From: Arthrobacter sp. E3
GTDB taxonomy: Bacteria; Actinomycetota; Actinomycetes; Actinomycetales; Micrococcaceae
Assembly (NCBI RefSeq): GCF_017353415.1
Contig: NZ_JAFMPX010000021.1
Coordinates: 1 to 64,000 of the forward strand
Direction: 5' to 3'
Length of the DNA stretch: 64,000 bases
The notes under the pieces were generated by a model. It searched no databases. It had not been told where the DNA came from and was given only the letters and a program-made list of their open reading frames with translations. This document shows, piece after piece, positions 1 through 8,423 of the stretch (positions are counted from its first letter, which is position 1; the number at the start of each line of letters is the position of its first letter). The position numbers and the translations under genes were made by a program.

Positions 1-414
1 CAGGTCGCGGATCTGAATCAAACCGGTTTCGGAGGACAGCGGAACAGCGCCGGCACGGGTCATCTTCATGCCGTTGTACTCGGAAGGGTTGTGGCTGGCG
101 GTGAATACCACCCCTGCAGCGTTCAGGTTGCCTGAGGCAAAGTACAGTTCGTCGGTGGAGATCAGCCCGAGCAGCTTGACATTGGCGCCGCGCCCGGCAG
201 CTCCCTCGGCAAAGGCTTGGCAGAAGTCAGGGGAGGAGGGGCGCATGTCGCCGCCCACCAGCACTGTTTGCCCGGTCAGTCCGAGGACGTCGACAAAGGC
301 AGCCGCCACGGCCCGGACAGTGCCCACGGTGATGGTCGTACCGACGATCCCACGGACGTCGTAGGCCTTGAACGAGCTGGACAGGTCAACTGGAAGGTTC
401 TGTTCAGTAGTCAC
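1..414 (-). CDS. Phosphomannomutase/phosphoglucomutase, N-terminal part (3' end outside window)
   Basis: Translating the minus strand from GTG at 414 gives an open frame through base 1. It begins VTTEQNLPVDLSSSFKAYDV, continues with RGIVG, and contains TASHNPSEYNGMK near residue 105. That is the active-site phosphoserine loop of the alpha-D-phosphohexomutase family (ManB/PgmA type), which interconverts hexose 6-phosphate and 1-phosphate for nucleotide-sugar and wall-glycan synthesis. Only the first 138 codons of a protein usually near 450-480 aa are visible. The start is GTG because the conserved core (KAYDVRG) begins 15 residues later and no better start is seen. It is divergent from the recQ-like gene across about 106 bp. 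The family is certain, but mannose versus glucose preference cannot be read from this part. Confidence 0.9.
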   Translation of the reverse strand, partial: MTTEQNLPVDLSSSFKAYDVRGIVGTTITVGTVRAVAAAFVDVLGLTGQTVLVGGDMRPSSPDFCQAFAEGAAGRGANVKLLGLISTDELYFASGNLNAAGVVFTASHNPSEYNGMKMTRAGAVPLSSETGLIQIRDL

Positions 415-449
415 CTTTTCATCTTACCGTGGGGGTACAAACCGCAAAG

Positions 450-458
450 TTGTCCACA
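450..458 (+). promoter_or_regulatory. Single DnaA-box-like 9-mer in the divergent pmm/recQ intergenic region
   Basis: The sequence TTGTCCACA matches the high-GC actinobacterial DnaA box exactly. It lies between the two divergent starts (414 and 521), where promoters for both genes must sit. A single 9-mer can occur by chance, so function is speculative. It is recorded because a cluster of similar boxes occurs at 35701-35753. Confidence 0.35.
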
Positions 459-520
459 GCTTGCCTCCGTGTTGGCTCCGAGCGCGCCCGGATGTCCCAT
501 GCCGCTGGAATACTGGTGGC

Positions 521-2740
521 ATGAGCACACAACCAGCACCTGATGCCTTGACCTCCGTCCAGTCAACAGTCTCGGGCAGCCCCGACTCAGCGGGTGGCTC
601 GACGGATGGGCATGTTCCGGAGTCGGCTGGCACCAGAACCCAGGCACTGGGAGTGCTGCGTGCCCTGGTGGGACATCCGGATGCGGATTTTCACGACGGG
701 CAATTTGAGGCCATTGAAGCGCTGGTCGAGCACAACCGGCGCGCACTGGTGGTCCAGCGCACCGGTTGGGGAAAGTCCGCCGTGTACTTTGTTGCATCGC
801 TGCTGCTGCGCTCCAAGGGTGCTGGGCCGACGCTGATTGTCTCGCCTTTGCTTGCCTTGATGCGGGACCAGGTGGCTGCTGCCGAACGTGCAGGCGTGCG
901 GGCCATGGCCATCAACTCCGCGAATGCCACGGAATGGGCAGAAGTTTCTGCAGCGCTGGCAGCGGACACCGTGGATGTGCTGTTGGTTTCGCCGGAGCGG
1001 CTGACCAACCCGTCATTTAGGGAAAACCAGCTTCCAGACCTGATTCGGCGCACGGGCCTGCTGGTGGTTGACGAGGCCCATTGCATTTCCGATTGGGGGC
1101 ACGACTTCCGCCCTGACTACAGGCGTATTGCCGATCTGATTGCCCAGTTGCCACCGACGGTTCCCGTGTTGGCGACAACTGCCACGGCAAACTCCCGTGT
1201 GGTTGCCGACATTGAGGAACAACTGGGTGCGGGGGTGTTCACCATCCGCGGCCCCCTGGCCCGGAAATCGCTGCGGCTGGGTGTGCTGCGGCTGGCGGAC
1301 TCCCGGGACAGGCTGGGCTGGTTGCTCACGCACCTGGCCGAACTGCCGGGCAGCGGCATCATCTATGCCTTGACGGTTTCCGCAGCCGAGGACACGGCCC
1401 GTCTGCTGGCTGAGGCGGGGCATGTGGTGAAGGCCTACACGGGGCGCACCGACACCATGGACAGGGAAGTGCTGGAAGAAGCCCTCAAGAACAACCAGGT
1501 CAAGGCGCTGGTTGCCACCAGCGCGCTGGGCATGGGTTTCGACAAACCTGATCTGGGCTTTGTTGTCCACTTGGGGGCGCCGTCCTCACCCGTGGCGTAC
1601 TACCAGCAGGTGGGCCGTGCCGGCCGTGGCAGTGCGAACGCCGACGTGCTGCTGCTGCCCGGCAGTGAGGATGCGGATATTTGGCGGTACTTTGCCACTT
1701 CATCCATGCCGGACAGGGAAAAAGCCATGGCCGTTTTGGAAGCTTTGGGGGGCTCCGCCAGGCCCATGTCGACACCGGCCCTTGAATCCCGGGTGGATCT
1801 GCGGCGCACGCCGCTGGAACTCCTGTTGAAGGTGCTGGCCGTGGACGGTGCTGTGCAGCGTGTCTCCGGCGGATGGGAGACCACCGCCCAGCCCTGGGCC
1901 TATGACGAGGAACGCTACAGGCGCATCGCCCAGGCGCGCGTGGATGAGCAGCAGTCCATGATTGAGTACGAACGCATGTCCAGCTGCCGCATGGAATACC
2001 TGGCGGCAGCACTCGACGATGATACGGCGGCTCCTTGTGGCCGCTGCGACAACTGTGCGGGAAGGTGGTTTAGTGCTGAGGTCGGCTCCGGCGCTGCAGC
2101 AGCTGCGGGGGAGTCGTTGCGCCATGCCGGGCTTCCGCTTGACCCGCGGGCCATGTGGCCCACGGGCATGGACAGGCTGGGCGTACCGGTGAAGGGAAAG
2201 CTGAAGGCCGGCGAACTGCTGTCGACCGGTCGGGTCCTGGCCAGGCTCACCGACCTGGGTTGGGGCAATTCACTGCGGGCCATGTTCGCAGCCGGGGCAC
2301 CCGACGCGCCCGTCGACCCCGCCATGGCTCAAGCTGTGGTGGCCGTGTTGCGTGAGTGGGGGCAGCACGGATGGGAAGGAGCCGGGCGTCCGGTTGCCGT
2401 GGTCGCCATGCCGTCACGCACCAAACCGCAGTTGCTGGCCACCTTTGCCCAGGCCATCTGTGAGATTGGCAGGCTGCCGTACTTGGGCGAGCTGTCCCTC
2501 GCGTTTGGCGGACCCACGGGGGAGCGCGGCGGCAACAGTGCCTACCGGCTGGCCGGGGTCTGGGAACGCTTCACCGTGGGAGATGAATTGCAGGCAGCGC
2601 TCGCCGCCTCCCCTGAAGGTCCAGTCCTGCTGCTGGATGATCTGGTGGACAGTCGGTGGAGCCTCACCGTGGCCGGACGCGCTCTGCGGCTTGCCGGTGC
2701 GCAGCAGGTGCTACCGCTGGTGCTGGCACAGGCCGGCTAG
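521..2740 (+). CDS. RecQ-family DEAH helicase with C-terminal phosphoribosyltransferase-like domain
   Basis: This 739-aa cytoplasmic protein is a 3'-5' DNA-unwinding ATPase of the RecQ family, acting in recombination and repair. The Walker A variant QRTGWGKS is near residue 79 and DEAHCISDWGHDFRP near 184. The second helicase lobe includes QVGRAGRG. A RecQ-type zinc site follows, with one Cys in SSCRMEY and three in CGRCDNC (residues about 487-513). The C-terminus adds about 170 residues resembling a ComF-like phosphoribosyltransferase, ending LLLDDLVDSRWSLTVAGRAL, which fits a PRPP-binding loop. ATG 521 (MSTQPAPDAL) is chosen over an in-frame upstream extension that would run into the pmm promoter region. 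The family call is strong. The fused domain's activity is unknown and it may only regulate or bind nucleotides. Confidence 0.9.
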   Translation: MSTQPAPDALTSVQSTVSGSPDSAGGSTDGHVPESAGTRTQALGVLRALVGHPDADFHDGQFEAIEALVEHNRRALVVQRTGWGKSAVYFVASLLLRSKGAGPTLIVSPLLALMRDQVAAAERAGVRAMAINSANATEWAEVSAALAADTVDVLLVSPERLTNPSFRENQLPDLIRRTGLLVVDEAHCISDWGHDFRPDYRRIADLIAQLPPTVPVLATTATANSRVVADIEEQLGAGVFTIRGPLARKSLRLGVLRLADSRDRLGWLLTHLAELPGSGIIYALTVSAAEDTARLLAEAGHVVKAYTGRTDTMDREVLEEALKNNQVKALVATSALGMGFDKPDLGFVVHLGAPSSPVAYYQQVGRAGRGSANADVLLLPGSEDADIWRYFATSSMPDREKAMAVLEALGGSARPMSTPALESRVDLRRTPLELLLKVLAVDGAVQRVSGGWETTAQPWAYDEERYRRIAQARVDEQQSMIEYERMSSCRMEYLAAALDDDTAAPCGRCDNCAGRWFSAEVGSGAAAAAGESLRHAGLPLDPRAMWPTGMDRLGVPVKGKLKAGELLSTGRVLARLTDLGWGNSLRAMFAAGAPDAPVDPAMAQAVVAVLREWGQHGWEGAGRPVAVVAMPSRTKPQLLATFAQAICEIGRLPYLGELSLAFGGPTGERGGNSAYRLAGVWERFTVGDELQAALAASPEGPVLLLDDLVDSRWSLTVAGRALRLAGAQQVLPLVLAQAG

Positions 2741-2769
2741 GACAAGTGAGCGCCCCGCCAACCTGACCC

Positions 2770-3947
2770 GTGGGAAGCCCCTTGAATGGCCGGGCCCGCA
2801 GCGCCCTTCTGGCCGTGGTGACCACTGCGGCCTTTCTGACCTTCGCACAGGCCTTCATGGTGGCGCCGATACTGCCACAGCTCGCCTCCGCTTTTGGCAC
2901 TGGCGTGGGAACTGTGGGACTTTCCGTTCCGGCCTACCTGATTCCCTATGGACTCATGACACTGTTTTGGGGCCACTGTCAGACCGCACGGGCCGGCGCC
3001 CTGTCATCCTCGGTTCCTTGCTCATTTTCGCGGCACTGACCGCCGCCACGGCTCTGGCCCTTGGGGCTACGGTGTTCATTGTGATGCGTATTGCCACGGG
3101 CATTGCCGCCAGCGGCGTGGTCCCGATCTCGCTGGTTCTCATCGGTGACGTGTTCCCCTTCGCAGAGCGCGGAAGAGCACTGGGTTGGCTGTTCGGAGGT
3201 ATGGCAGGTGGCATTGCCGTTGGCTCCACGGCTGGTGCACTCGCTGAACCAGTCCTCGGTTGGAATGGCTTGTTTTTAGTCTCCGGCCTCAGCATCCTGC
3301 TCGTGGGGGCCCTCGCGGCATTTTTGCTTCCCCGCCCGCACCGCGCACCAACTGTGGTGCCCTGGACAGAAGTCGCCACGGGTTACCAGCGGTTGTTGGC
3401 TAACGTCCGGGGGGCCCGCACCTATAGCTATGTTTTGCTGAATGCCGTGCTGCACTCGGGAATCTACACCTGGTTGGGCGTTTACCTTGTGCAACGATTC
3501 GATTTGGGAGTGATCGGGGTTGGTCTGGCCCTTTTGGGCTACGGCGTGCCGGGCTTTTTGTTTGGGCCTGTCATAGGCCGTTTGGCTGACAAACATGGGC
3601 GTGCCCGCATCATTCCGTTGGGCATGTTGACGGCCGCAGCGTGTGCCTTCGTCCTGGCTGTGGACCCTCCGCTTCCCGTTGTGGTTGCCGCCATTGCCAT
3701 CCTCTCGTTGGGATACGACATGACGCAGCCATTGTTTGGCGGCATTGTCACCGATTTCCCCGGCAGCACCGGTCAGGCTGTGGGGTTGATGGCCTTTGCC
3801 TTGTTCCTCGGCTTTGGGACGGGCAGCTTGATATTCCAGACCATCTTGGGTGCCGGTTTCCCTTTGGCCCTCGGTGTATTTGGCGGCGGTGCACTGCTCG
3901 CCGCAGCCCTTGCCTTACCCTTGTTCCGCTCCGAACGCCCGCACTGA
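2770..3947 (+). pseudogene. MFS transporter interrupted by a -1 frameshift near 2973
   Basis: Two overlapping frames join into one 12-helix major facilitator protein. The first (2770-~2972) encodes the N-terminal helices up to LIPYGLMTLFWG. The second begins with PLSDRTGRRPVIL, the loop 2-3 signature, and runs to 3947 with the remaining helices. Restoring one C in the run at 2971-2974 gives a continuous 392-aa protein, a normal size for a drug or metabolite efflux carrier. The first frame is closed upstream by TGA at 2764, leaving only GTG 2770 or TTG 2782 as starts, both weak. Either the gene is inactivated or the base was lost in sequencing. The substrate cannot be inferred. Confidence 0.75.
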
Positions 3948-3987
3948 GCTGAGCCAACGCCAAAAGCACGGGCCTATGCGCAGTTGT

Positions 3988-4281
3988 TCACAGGTCACTG
4001 CCGTCGCTGTCGTTGGGCTTGGACCGGAGCCAACGCAGCACGCCCAGGAGGACGATGGCCCCGCCAACGCCGCCGGCCACCATGCCGACAAAGAGCCAGA
4101 GAAACATGGGGTCGAGGCTGGTTTCTGAAGCGGGCGAGCCAATCATCGTGCCGCCCAGAAAGCCAGCCAGCGGCGCAAGGAACAAGATGATGGCCCCTAT
4201 GACAATCATCTTCAGCCCTGGAGGATGTTCGTCCGAGGCCCTAGCGGGAGCGGCCATTGCAGGAGCGTCGTTCTCAGACAT
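3988..4281 (-). CDS. Small two-helix membrane protein, last gene of the nor operon
   Basis: A 97-aa protein with two clear hydrophobic segments (about residues 24-48 and 58-84), a polar Ala/Pro-rich N-terminus and a basic/acidic tail (RWLRSKPNDSDGSDL). I do not recognise the family. Its ATG overlaps the end of the slipin gene by 8 bp, so it is probably translationally coupled and the fourth gene of the norB operon. A role as a small subunit or assembly partner of the membrane complex is inference from position only. Confidence 0.7.
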   Translation of the reverse strand: MSENDAPAMAAPARASDEHPPGLKMIVIGAIILFLAPLAGFLGGTMIGSPASETSLDPMFLWLFVGMVAGGVGGAIVLLGVLRWLRSKPNDSDGSDL

Positions 4282-5194
4282 GGTCGGGCCTTTCCAAATG
4301 GATTTCAGGGAACGGGGTCAGATCAAGCTCGGGGTCGGCTCCATGGTCCGGCTGCGCAGGGTCCTGTGCTGTGTGCGGATTCTTTGACCCGTTGTGGTTA
4401 GTTGCCGCCGGTGCTGGGACGGCAGCTTTTTCTTCCCGCCTGGGCAGCCTGTCCAGGAACGGGCCAATGATGTCCATGGGAAGCGGGAAGACGACAGTTG
4501 AGTTCTGGTCGGCACCGAGTTCCAACAGTGTCTGCAGATAGCGAAGCTGGAGGGACGCGGGGTTGCCGCTGAGCACGTCCGCAGCTTGGCGCAACTCCTT
4601 GGAAGCTTGAAGCTCGCCCCGGGCGTTGATGATTTTGGCGCGCCGTTCCCTCTCCGCTTCGGCTTCCCTGGCCATGGCGCGTTGCATTGCTTCAGGGATC
4701 TCCACGTCCTTGATCTCAACCACCTTCACGTGCACGCCCCACGGTTCGGTCTGTGCATCGATGGTGCGGGCCAAGTCCTCGTTGAGGTCGGCCCGGTGCG
4801 CCAACAGGGTGTCGAGGTCTGCGCGGCCCACCACTGATCGCAGCGTCGTTTGGGCCATCTGCGACGTGGCCACCGCGTGGTTCTCCACCGCCATGACCGA
4901 ACGAGTGGGATCGACGACTTTGAAGAGTACGACGGCGTTGACGCGCGCGGGCACGTTGTCCTTGGTGATGACTTCTTGAGGCGGGATGGTCAGTGTGACG
5001 ATGCGCAGGTCAACGCGCACCAGTTTCTCCAACCCCGGAAAAATCAGCCGCACGCCTGGATCGAGTACGGGGCGGAGCCGCCCAAGGCGGAAGGCAACGC
5101 CACGTTCGTATTCCCTGATGATCTTCACCGAGCCGAGCAGGAACAGCAAAACGATCACCACAACAGCAACTATCACAATCTGGATCCACGTCAT
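4274..5194 (-). CDS. SPFH/band 7 protein (stomatin/slipin family)
   Basis: A 306-aa protein with one N-terminal membrane helix (WIQIVIVAVVVIVLLFLLGS, residues 3-22). The band 7 domain follows: REYERGVAFRLGR, PGLEKLVRVDLR, NVPARVNAVVLFKVVDP, ISELAQ-type regions are absent. A charged coiled-coil region (REAEAERERRAKIINARGE) comes next. Slipins oligomerise on the inner membrane face and scaffold or stabilise membrane complexes. ATG 5194 is chosen over 5215 because it gives a 4-bp ATGA overlap with the upstream gene, the same arrangement seen between that gene and norB. The position suggests a role in organising the nitric oxide reductase, which is inference; slipins are also common outside nor operons. 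Confidence 0.88.
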   Translation of the reverse strand: MTWIQIVIVAVVVIVLLFLLGSVKIIREYERGVAFRLGRLRPVLDPGVRLIFPGLEKLVRVDLRIVTLTIPPQEVITKDNVPARVNAVVLFKVVDPTRSVMAVENHAVATSQMAQTTLRSVVGRADLDTLLAHRADLNEDLARTIDAQTEPWGVHVKVVEIKDVEIPEAMQRAMAREAEAERERRAKIINARGELQASKELRQAADVLSGNPASLQLRYLQTLLELGADQNSTVVFPLPMDIIGPFLDRLPRREEKAAVPAPAATNHNGSKNPHTAQDPAQPDHGADPELDLTPFPEIHLERPDHV

Positions 5195-5985
5195 GTGTGC
5201 TTCCTCCTGATCCAACCCTCGGCGGCCGCCTCGCCATCGGGCTTCTCGAACGACCCCCAGCGGGTCGCAAACTTGTCATGTTCAGCAGCTGCTGTGCCAG
5301 TTTCTGCGGCCTCGCTGGAGCGGCCTTGCGGCGGTCGCAGCTGAACCGGAACGGGGCCGGGACGGCGGTCACTTCCATAGTTCGTGTGCCGGCGGGCTTC
5401 ACGCGCGGACCCGACCGCTCGGCGAGCCACCGTGTCATCGAGCGTCTCCACCTTGACATGGTCAGGGAAGCGGGCCGGTGACCGGTGGAGGTGGGACCAC
5501 AACGGCCAGCTTGCCGCCGCGATGACCAGAACCGTTGCACCCAACACGAGCAGCTCGGCACCGTTTCTGCCACCGAGCATGGTGGCCAACGGCCAGGCCA
5601 AGGCCAAGATGACGACGGCACAGGCTATGCCGCGGTGAAAACGCTCCGCTTCGGAACTGGGCCACGGATCGACGTTGCGGCTCATTGCGCGGCCGCTGTT
5701 TGAGCTGGTGCAGGAATCTTTGACCGGGCAGGCATTGCAAACTGCCGGATTGGCCCGATAGCGCATGACGTGGTTATCCGGGTCAAAGGAATCGGGCCAC
5801 AGCCATTGATCCTGCGGGCACAGCCACGCGTCATGGTCGGCATGGTAGTGGAAACCGCCTGAGCGCCACTCCACTGTGCGCTGTGCTGTTCGCCGGGCAA
5901 GCGCATCCAGAATGTGTGCCACTGCCAACAGCAGGAGCCCGTAGCCGGTGGCAAACCATACGAGCGGGTCGATGGTATTCATCAT
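5191..5985 (-). CDS. Membrane protein with Cys4 motif, second gene of nor operon
   Basis: A 264-aa protein. A helix at residues 8-28 is followed by a soluble loop with Cys56, Cys83, Cys86 and Cys92 (C-x26-C-x2-C-x5-C) plus His46, His48 and His51. Hydrophobic segments follow at about 120-137 and 143-162, then a long Arg/Glu/Ala-rich tail. The stretch YRANPAVCNACPVKDSCT strongly resembles the cysteine-rich C-terminal segment of DDE transposases (YRA..C..CP...CT). The C-x2-C-x5-C spacing with CPV also recalls WhiB-like 4Fe-4S proteins. Neither DDE catalytic residues nor a Wbl fold is evident. It overlaps norB by ATGA at 5982-5985 and the slipin by ATGA at 5191-5194. A metal or Fe-S site linked to NO metabolism is a hypothesis. 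No established function is known to me. Confidence 0.8.
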   Translation of the reverse strand: MMNTIDPLVWFATGYGLLLLAVAHILDALARRTAQRTVEWRSGGFHYHADHDAWLCPQDQWLWPDSFDPDNHVMRYRANPAVCNACPVKDSCTSSNSGRAMSRNVDPWPSSEAERFHRGIACAVVILALAWPLATMLGGRNGAELLVLGATVLVIAAASWPLWSHLHRSPARFPDHVKVETLDDTVARRAVGSAREARRHTNYGSDRRPGPVPVQLRPPQGRSSEAAETGTAAAEHDKFATRWGSFEKPDGEAAAEGWIRRKHT

Positions 5986-8423
5986 GGCTCCCGACCTCCA
6001 TTATCGGAACGGTCGCCTGACCCACCTTGATCGTTTCGATCTCCGCGGTTGTCGGACCCATAGCGTTGGCGAGGTTCGACGCCGTCGGCTGTTCCCGTCC
6101 CCGTTCCGGCCGCAACTGTTGCCGGCTGCTCCAACACGAAGAGCGCTTCTTCCGGGACGTCGTAGGTGGTCGCCTTGATCCCGTGGCGGACTCCGAGCCA
6201 GGTGATCCACAGGAACGGCAGCACTCCGACGATGATGAGCATCAAATCCCCTGGCAGGCGCAGCCATTCAAGGACGGCGTTCCCCGGTTGCGTAATGAAA
6301 TTCAGCGTCCGCGCCTCGTAGTAGCTGTCATTGATGGAGTGCCAAAGCTGGATGACGCCCAAGGGGATCAACGTTGCAAAAGACATCCAGGCCAGCCCTA
6401 GGTTCAGGCCCCAGAAGGAGAGCCGGGCCGCTTTGTCCGACCAACGCTCCGCCGGGATGATGTAGCGCAACGCGAACAGGGCCAGTCCGACGCCGAGCAT
6501 CCCGTAGACGCCCATCATGGAGGCATGGGCGTGGTTGGCTGTCAGCGCGGTGCCTATCTCGTAATAGGAGACGATGGGCAGATTGACCAGGAAGCCGAAA
6601 ACACCGGCCCCGAGGAAATTCCAGAAACCCACCGCCACCAGGAACATGACAGCCCAACGGTGCGGGAACGGGGCCGAACTTCGAGATTCCTGGCGCGAAC
6701 CAAGCTGCAGGAAGCTCCACGCCTCGATCGTAAGGAACGTCAGTGGGATGACCTCCAAAGCCGAGAAGAACGCACCCAACGCCATGTTCTCCACCGGGGT
6801 ACCGGAGAAGTATAGGTGGTGCATGGTGCCGATCACACCGCCCACGGAGTACAGAATGACGTCGAGCAGGATCAGTTGCATGGCGATCTTGCGGCGGATC
6901 ACCCCGAGCATGACGAAGATGTAGGCCACCATCACCGTCGTGAACAATTCCAGGAAGTCCTCAACCCACAGGTGAACAACCCAGAAGCGCCAGTAGTCGG
7001 CCACGGGCAGTGCCGTCTCGGTGCTGGCCAGCAGACCCACGGCATAAAAGCCCGGGATGGCCAGTCCGGAGTAGAAGAAAAGCCACGGGAGGTTGAACCG
7101 GTGCTCTTTTTGCAGCCGGGCGCGGATGCCGCGGTAGATGATGATGATCCACAGGAACAAACCGACGACGAGGACGCCCTGCCAGATCCGCGGCAAGTCC
7201 AAATACTCCCATTGCATGTCCCATAAAGGATTTCCGGCCACGGCCTCCACGCCAAAAATACTCATTGCCTCGCCGACGAAGGAGCCTGCGATGACAAGCG
7301 CCAAGGCGCCCAACAAGCCGTAGATCAGCCATGTTTGGCGTTTCGGTTCGCGTCCGGAAATGTAGGGGGCCAAGAAGATCCCCGCTGCCAGGAATGACGC
7401 GGCTGTCCACAAGATGGACAGCTGGACATGCCAGGTCCTGGCCAAGTTGAAGGGCAGCATTTTGGCCAAGTCGAAGCCGAAGAAACTCGATAGGTCAGCA
7501 CGGTAGTGTTCTATGGCGCCGCCGAGCAGTGTCTGGCCAAGAAAGAGGATGGCCACGATGAAAAAGTACCAAGCGGTGGCACGCTGGCCTGGGGTAATGG
7601 CGACCTTGCCCGGCTGTCGGAACGACAACGCCGGTGCTTCTCCACTGTCCCAGCCGACATTGCGGCTCCACCGCCCATACATCGCAAACAGCAGCCCGGT
7701 TCCAACAAGGAGGGCGATCAGCGACAAACCGCTCCAGACGATGATGTCTGCGGTCGGGCCGTTGTTCACCAACGGCTCACCCGGCCAATTGTTGGTGTAG
7801 GAATAGTTGTGCCCCGGTCGTTCCGCTGCCGCAGCCCACGATGTCCAAGCAAAGAAGGACGTCAGCTGACGTATGTCCTGCTGGCTGGTGATGGCATTGG
7901 GGATCAGCCCATACTGGGTGGTTGGCGAACCAAAGTAATCCGCATAGTGACCCTGGATAGCTTTGAATGCCTTGATCTGCTCATTCGTAAACACCAAGTT
8001 GCCGGTGTCCGCGTCATAGCGGTTGGTGCGCATCATGGTGACGAGCGCCCCGTGCGGGTCCTGAATGCCCGTGGCCGTGAGGTCTGCCAGAACCATGGTG
8101 GCTGATCGGCGCAGGTAGTCGGCCGTGTAGTCCGGGCCGAGGTAACCGCCGTGGCCGACGATGGAACCATACTCCTGCAGACCCCGCCGGAGGAAGATCT
8201 GTTGCCCGGAGGTAATATCAGCCCCTGTGAAAACAACCGTTCCCTGCGAATCAACGACCAGCTTTGGCATTGGCATCGAGTCCGTGTACGTGCGAACCGC
8301 CAGAAATCCCATCACGAGAAATCCGAAGATCATCACCATTGCAACAGCCTGGATCCAAACCCTTGAAACAATCAATTCGGATCGTTGGCGCCCATTTTTG
8401 CGCGCAAGTTCAACCACAGTCAT
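5982..8423 (-). CDS. norB: Quinol-dependent nitric oxide reductase, single-subunit (qNOR)
   Basis: An 813-aa inner-membrane enzyme that reduces NO to N2O with electrons from the quinol pool, used for detoxification or partial denitrification. The N-terminal helix and extracytoplasmic region (MVMIFGFLVMGFLAVRTYTD, FTGADITSGQQIFLRRGLQEYGS) match the NorC-like segment of qNOR that lacks a haem c motif. The C-terminal NorB part has about 12 helices and the expected ligand regions: HLWVEDFLEL, GTMHHLYFSG, ANHAHASMMGVYG. Length fits qNOR (about 740-820 aa), not the short cNOR subunit. The start is ATG 8423. It is the first gene of a coupled four-gene operon. The 276-bp upstream region contains candidate operators. 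Confidence 0.95.
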   Translation of the reverse strand: MTVVELARKNGRQRSELIVSRVWIQAVAMVMIFGFLVMGFLAVRTYTDSMPMPKLVVDSQGTVVFTGADITSGQQIFLRRGLQEYGSIVGHGGYLGPDYTADYLRRSATMVLADLTATGIQDPHGALVTMMRTNRYDADTGNLVFTNEQIKAFKAIQGHYADYFGSPTTQYGLIPNAITSQQDIRQLTSFFAWTSWAAAAERPGHNYSYTNNWPGEPLVNNGPTADIIVWSGLSLIALLVGTGLLFAMYGRWSRNVGWDSGEAPALSFRQPGKVAITPGQRATAWYFFIVAILFLGQTLLGGAIEHYRADLSSFFGFDLAKMLPFNLARTWHVQLSILWTAASFLAAGIFLAPYISGREPKRQTWLIYGLLGALALVIAGSFVGEAMSIFGVEAVAGNPLWDMQWEYLDLPRIWQGVLVVGLFLWIIIIYRGIRARLQKEHRFNLPWLFFYSGLAIPGFYAVGLLASTETALPVADYWRFWVVHLWVEDFLELFTTVMVAYIFVMLGVIRRKIAMQLILLDVILYSVGGVIGTMHHLYFSGTPVENMALGAFFSALEVIPLTFLTIEAWSFLQLGSRQESRSSAPFPHRWAVMFLVAVGFWNFLGAGVFGFLVNLPIVSYYEIGTALTANHAHASMMGVYGMLGVGLALFALRYIIPAERWSDKAARLSFWGLNLGLAWMSFATLIPLGVIQLWHSINDSYYEARTLNFITQPGNAVLEWLRLPGDLMLIIVGVLPFLWITWLGVRHGIKATTYDVPEEALFVLEQPATVAAGTGTGTADGVEPRQRYGSDNRGDRNDQGGSGDRSDNGGREP

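Noticed and set aside
368-520. Upstream in-frame extension of the RecQ gene
   Set aside because: It overlaps the divergent pmm start region and has no similarity to RecQ; ATG 521 gives a normal N-terminus.
1013-1570. Minus-strand 185-codon open frame inside the RecQ gene
   Set aside because: Shadow frame of a GC-rich gene with no motifs or ribosome site.
5191-5985. Calling the Cys4 protein a transposase or a WhiB regulator
   Set aside because: It lacks a DDE core and terminal repeats, and it has membrane helices rather than the Wbl Gly-Val-Trp turn region; only the cysteine pattern is shared.
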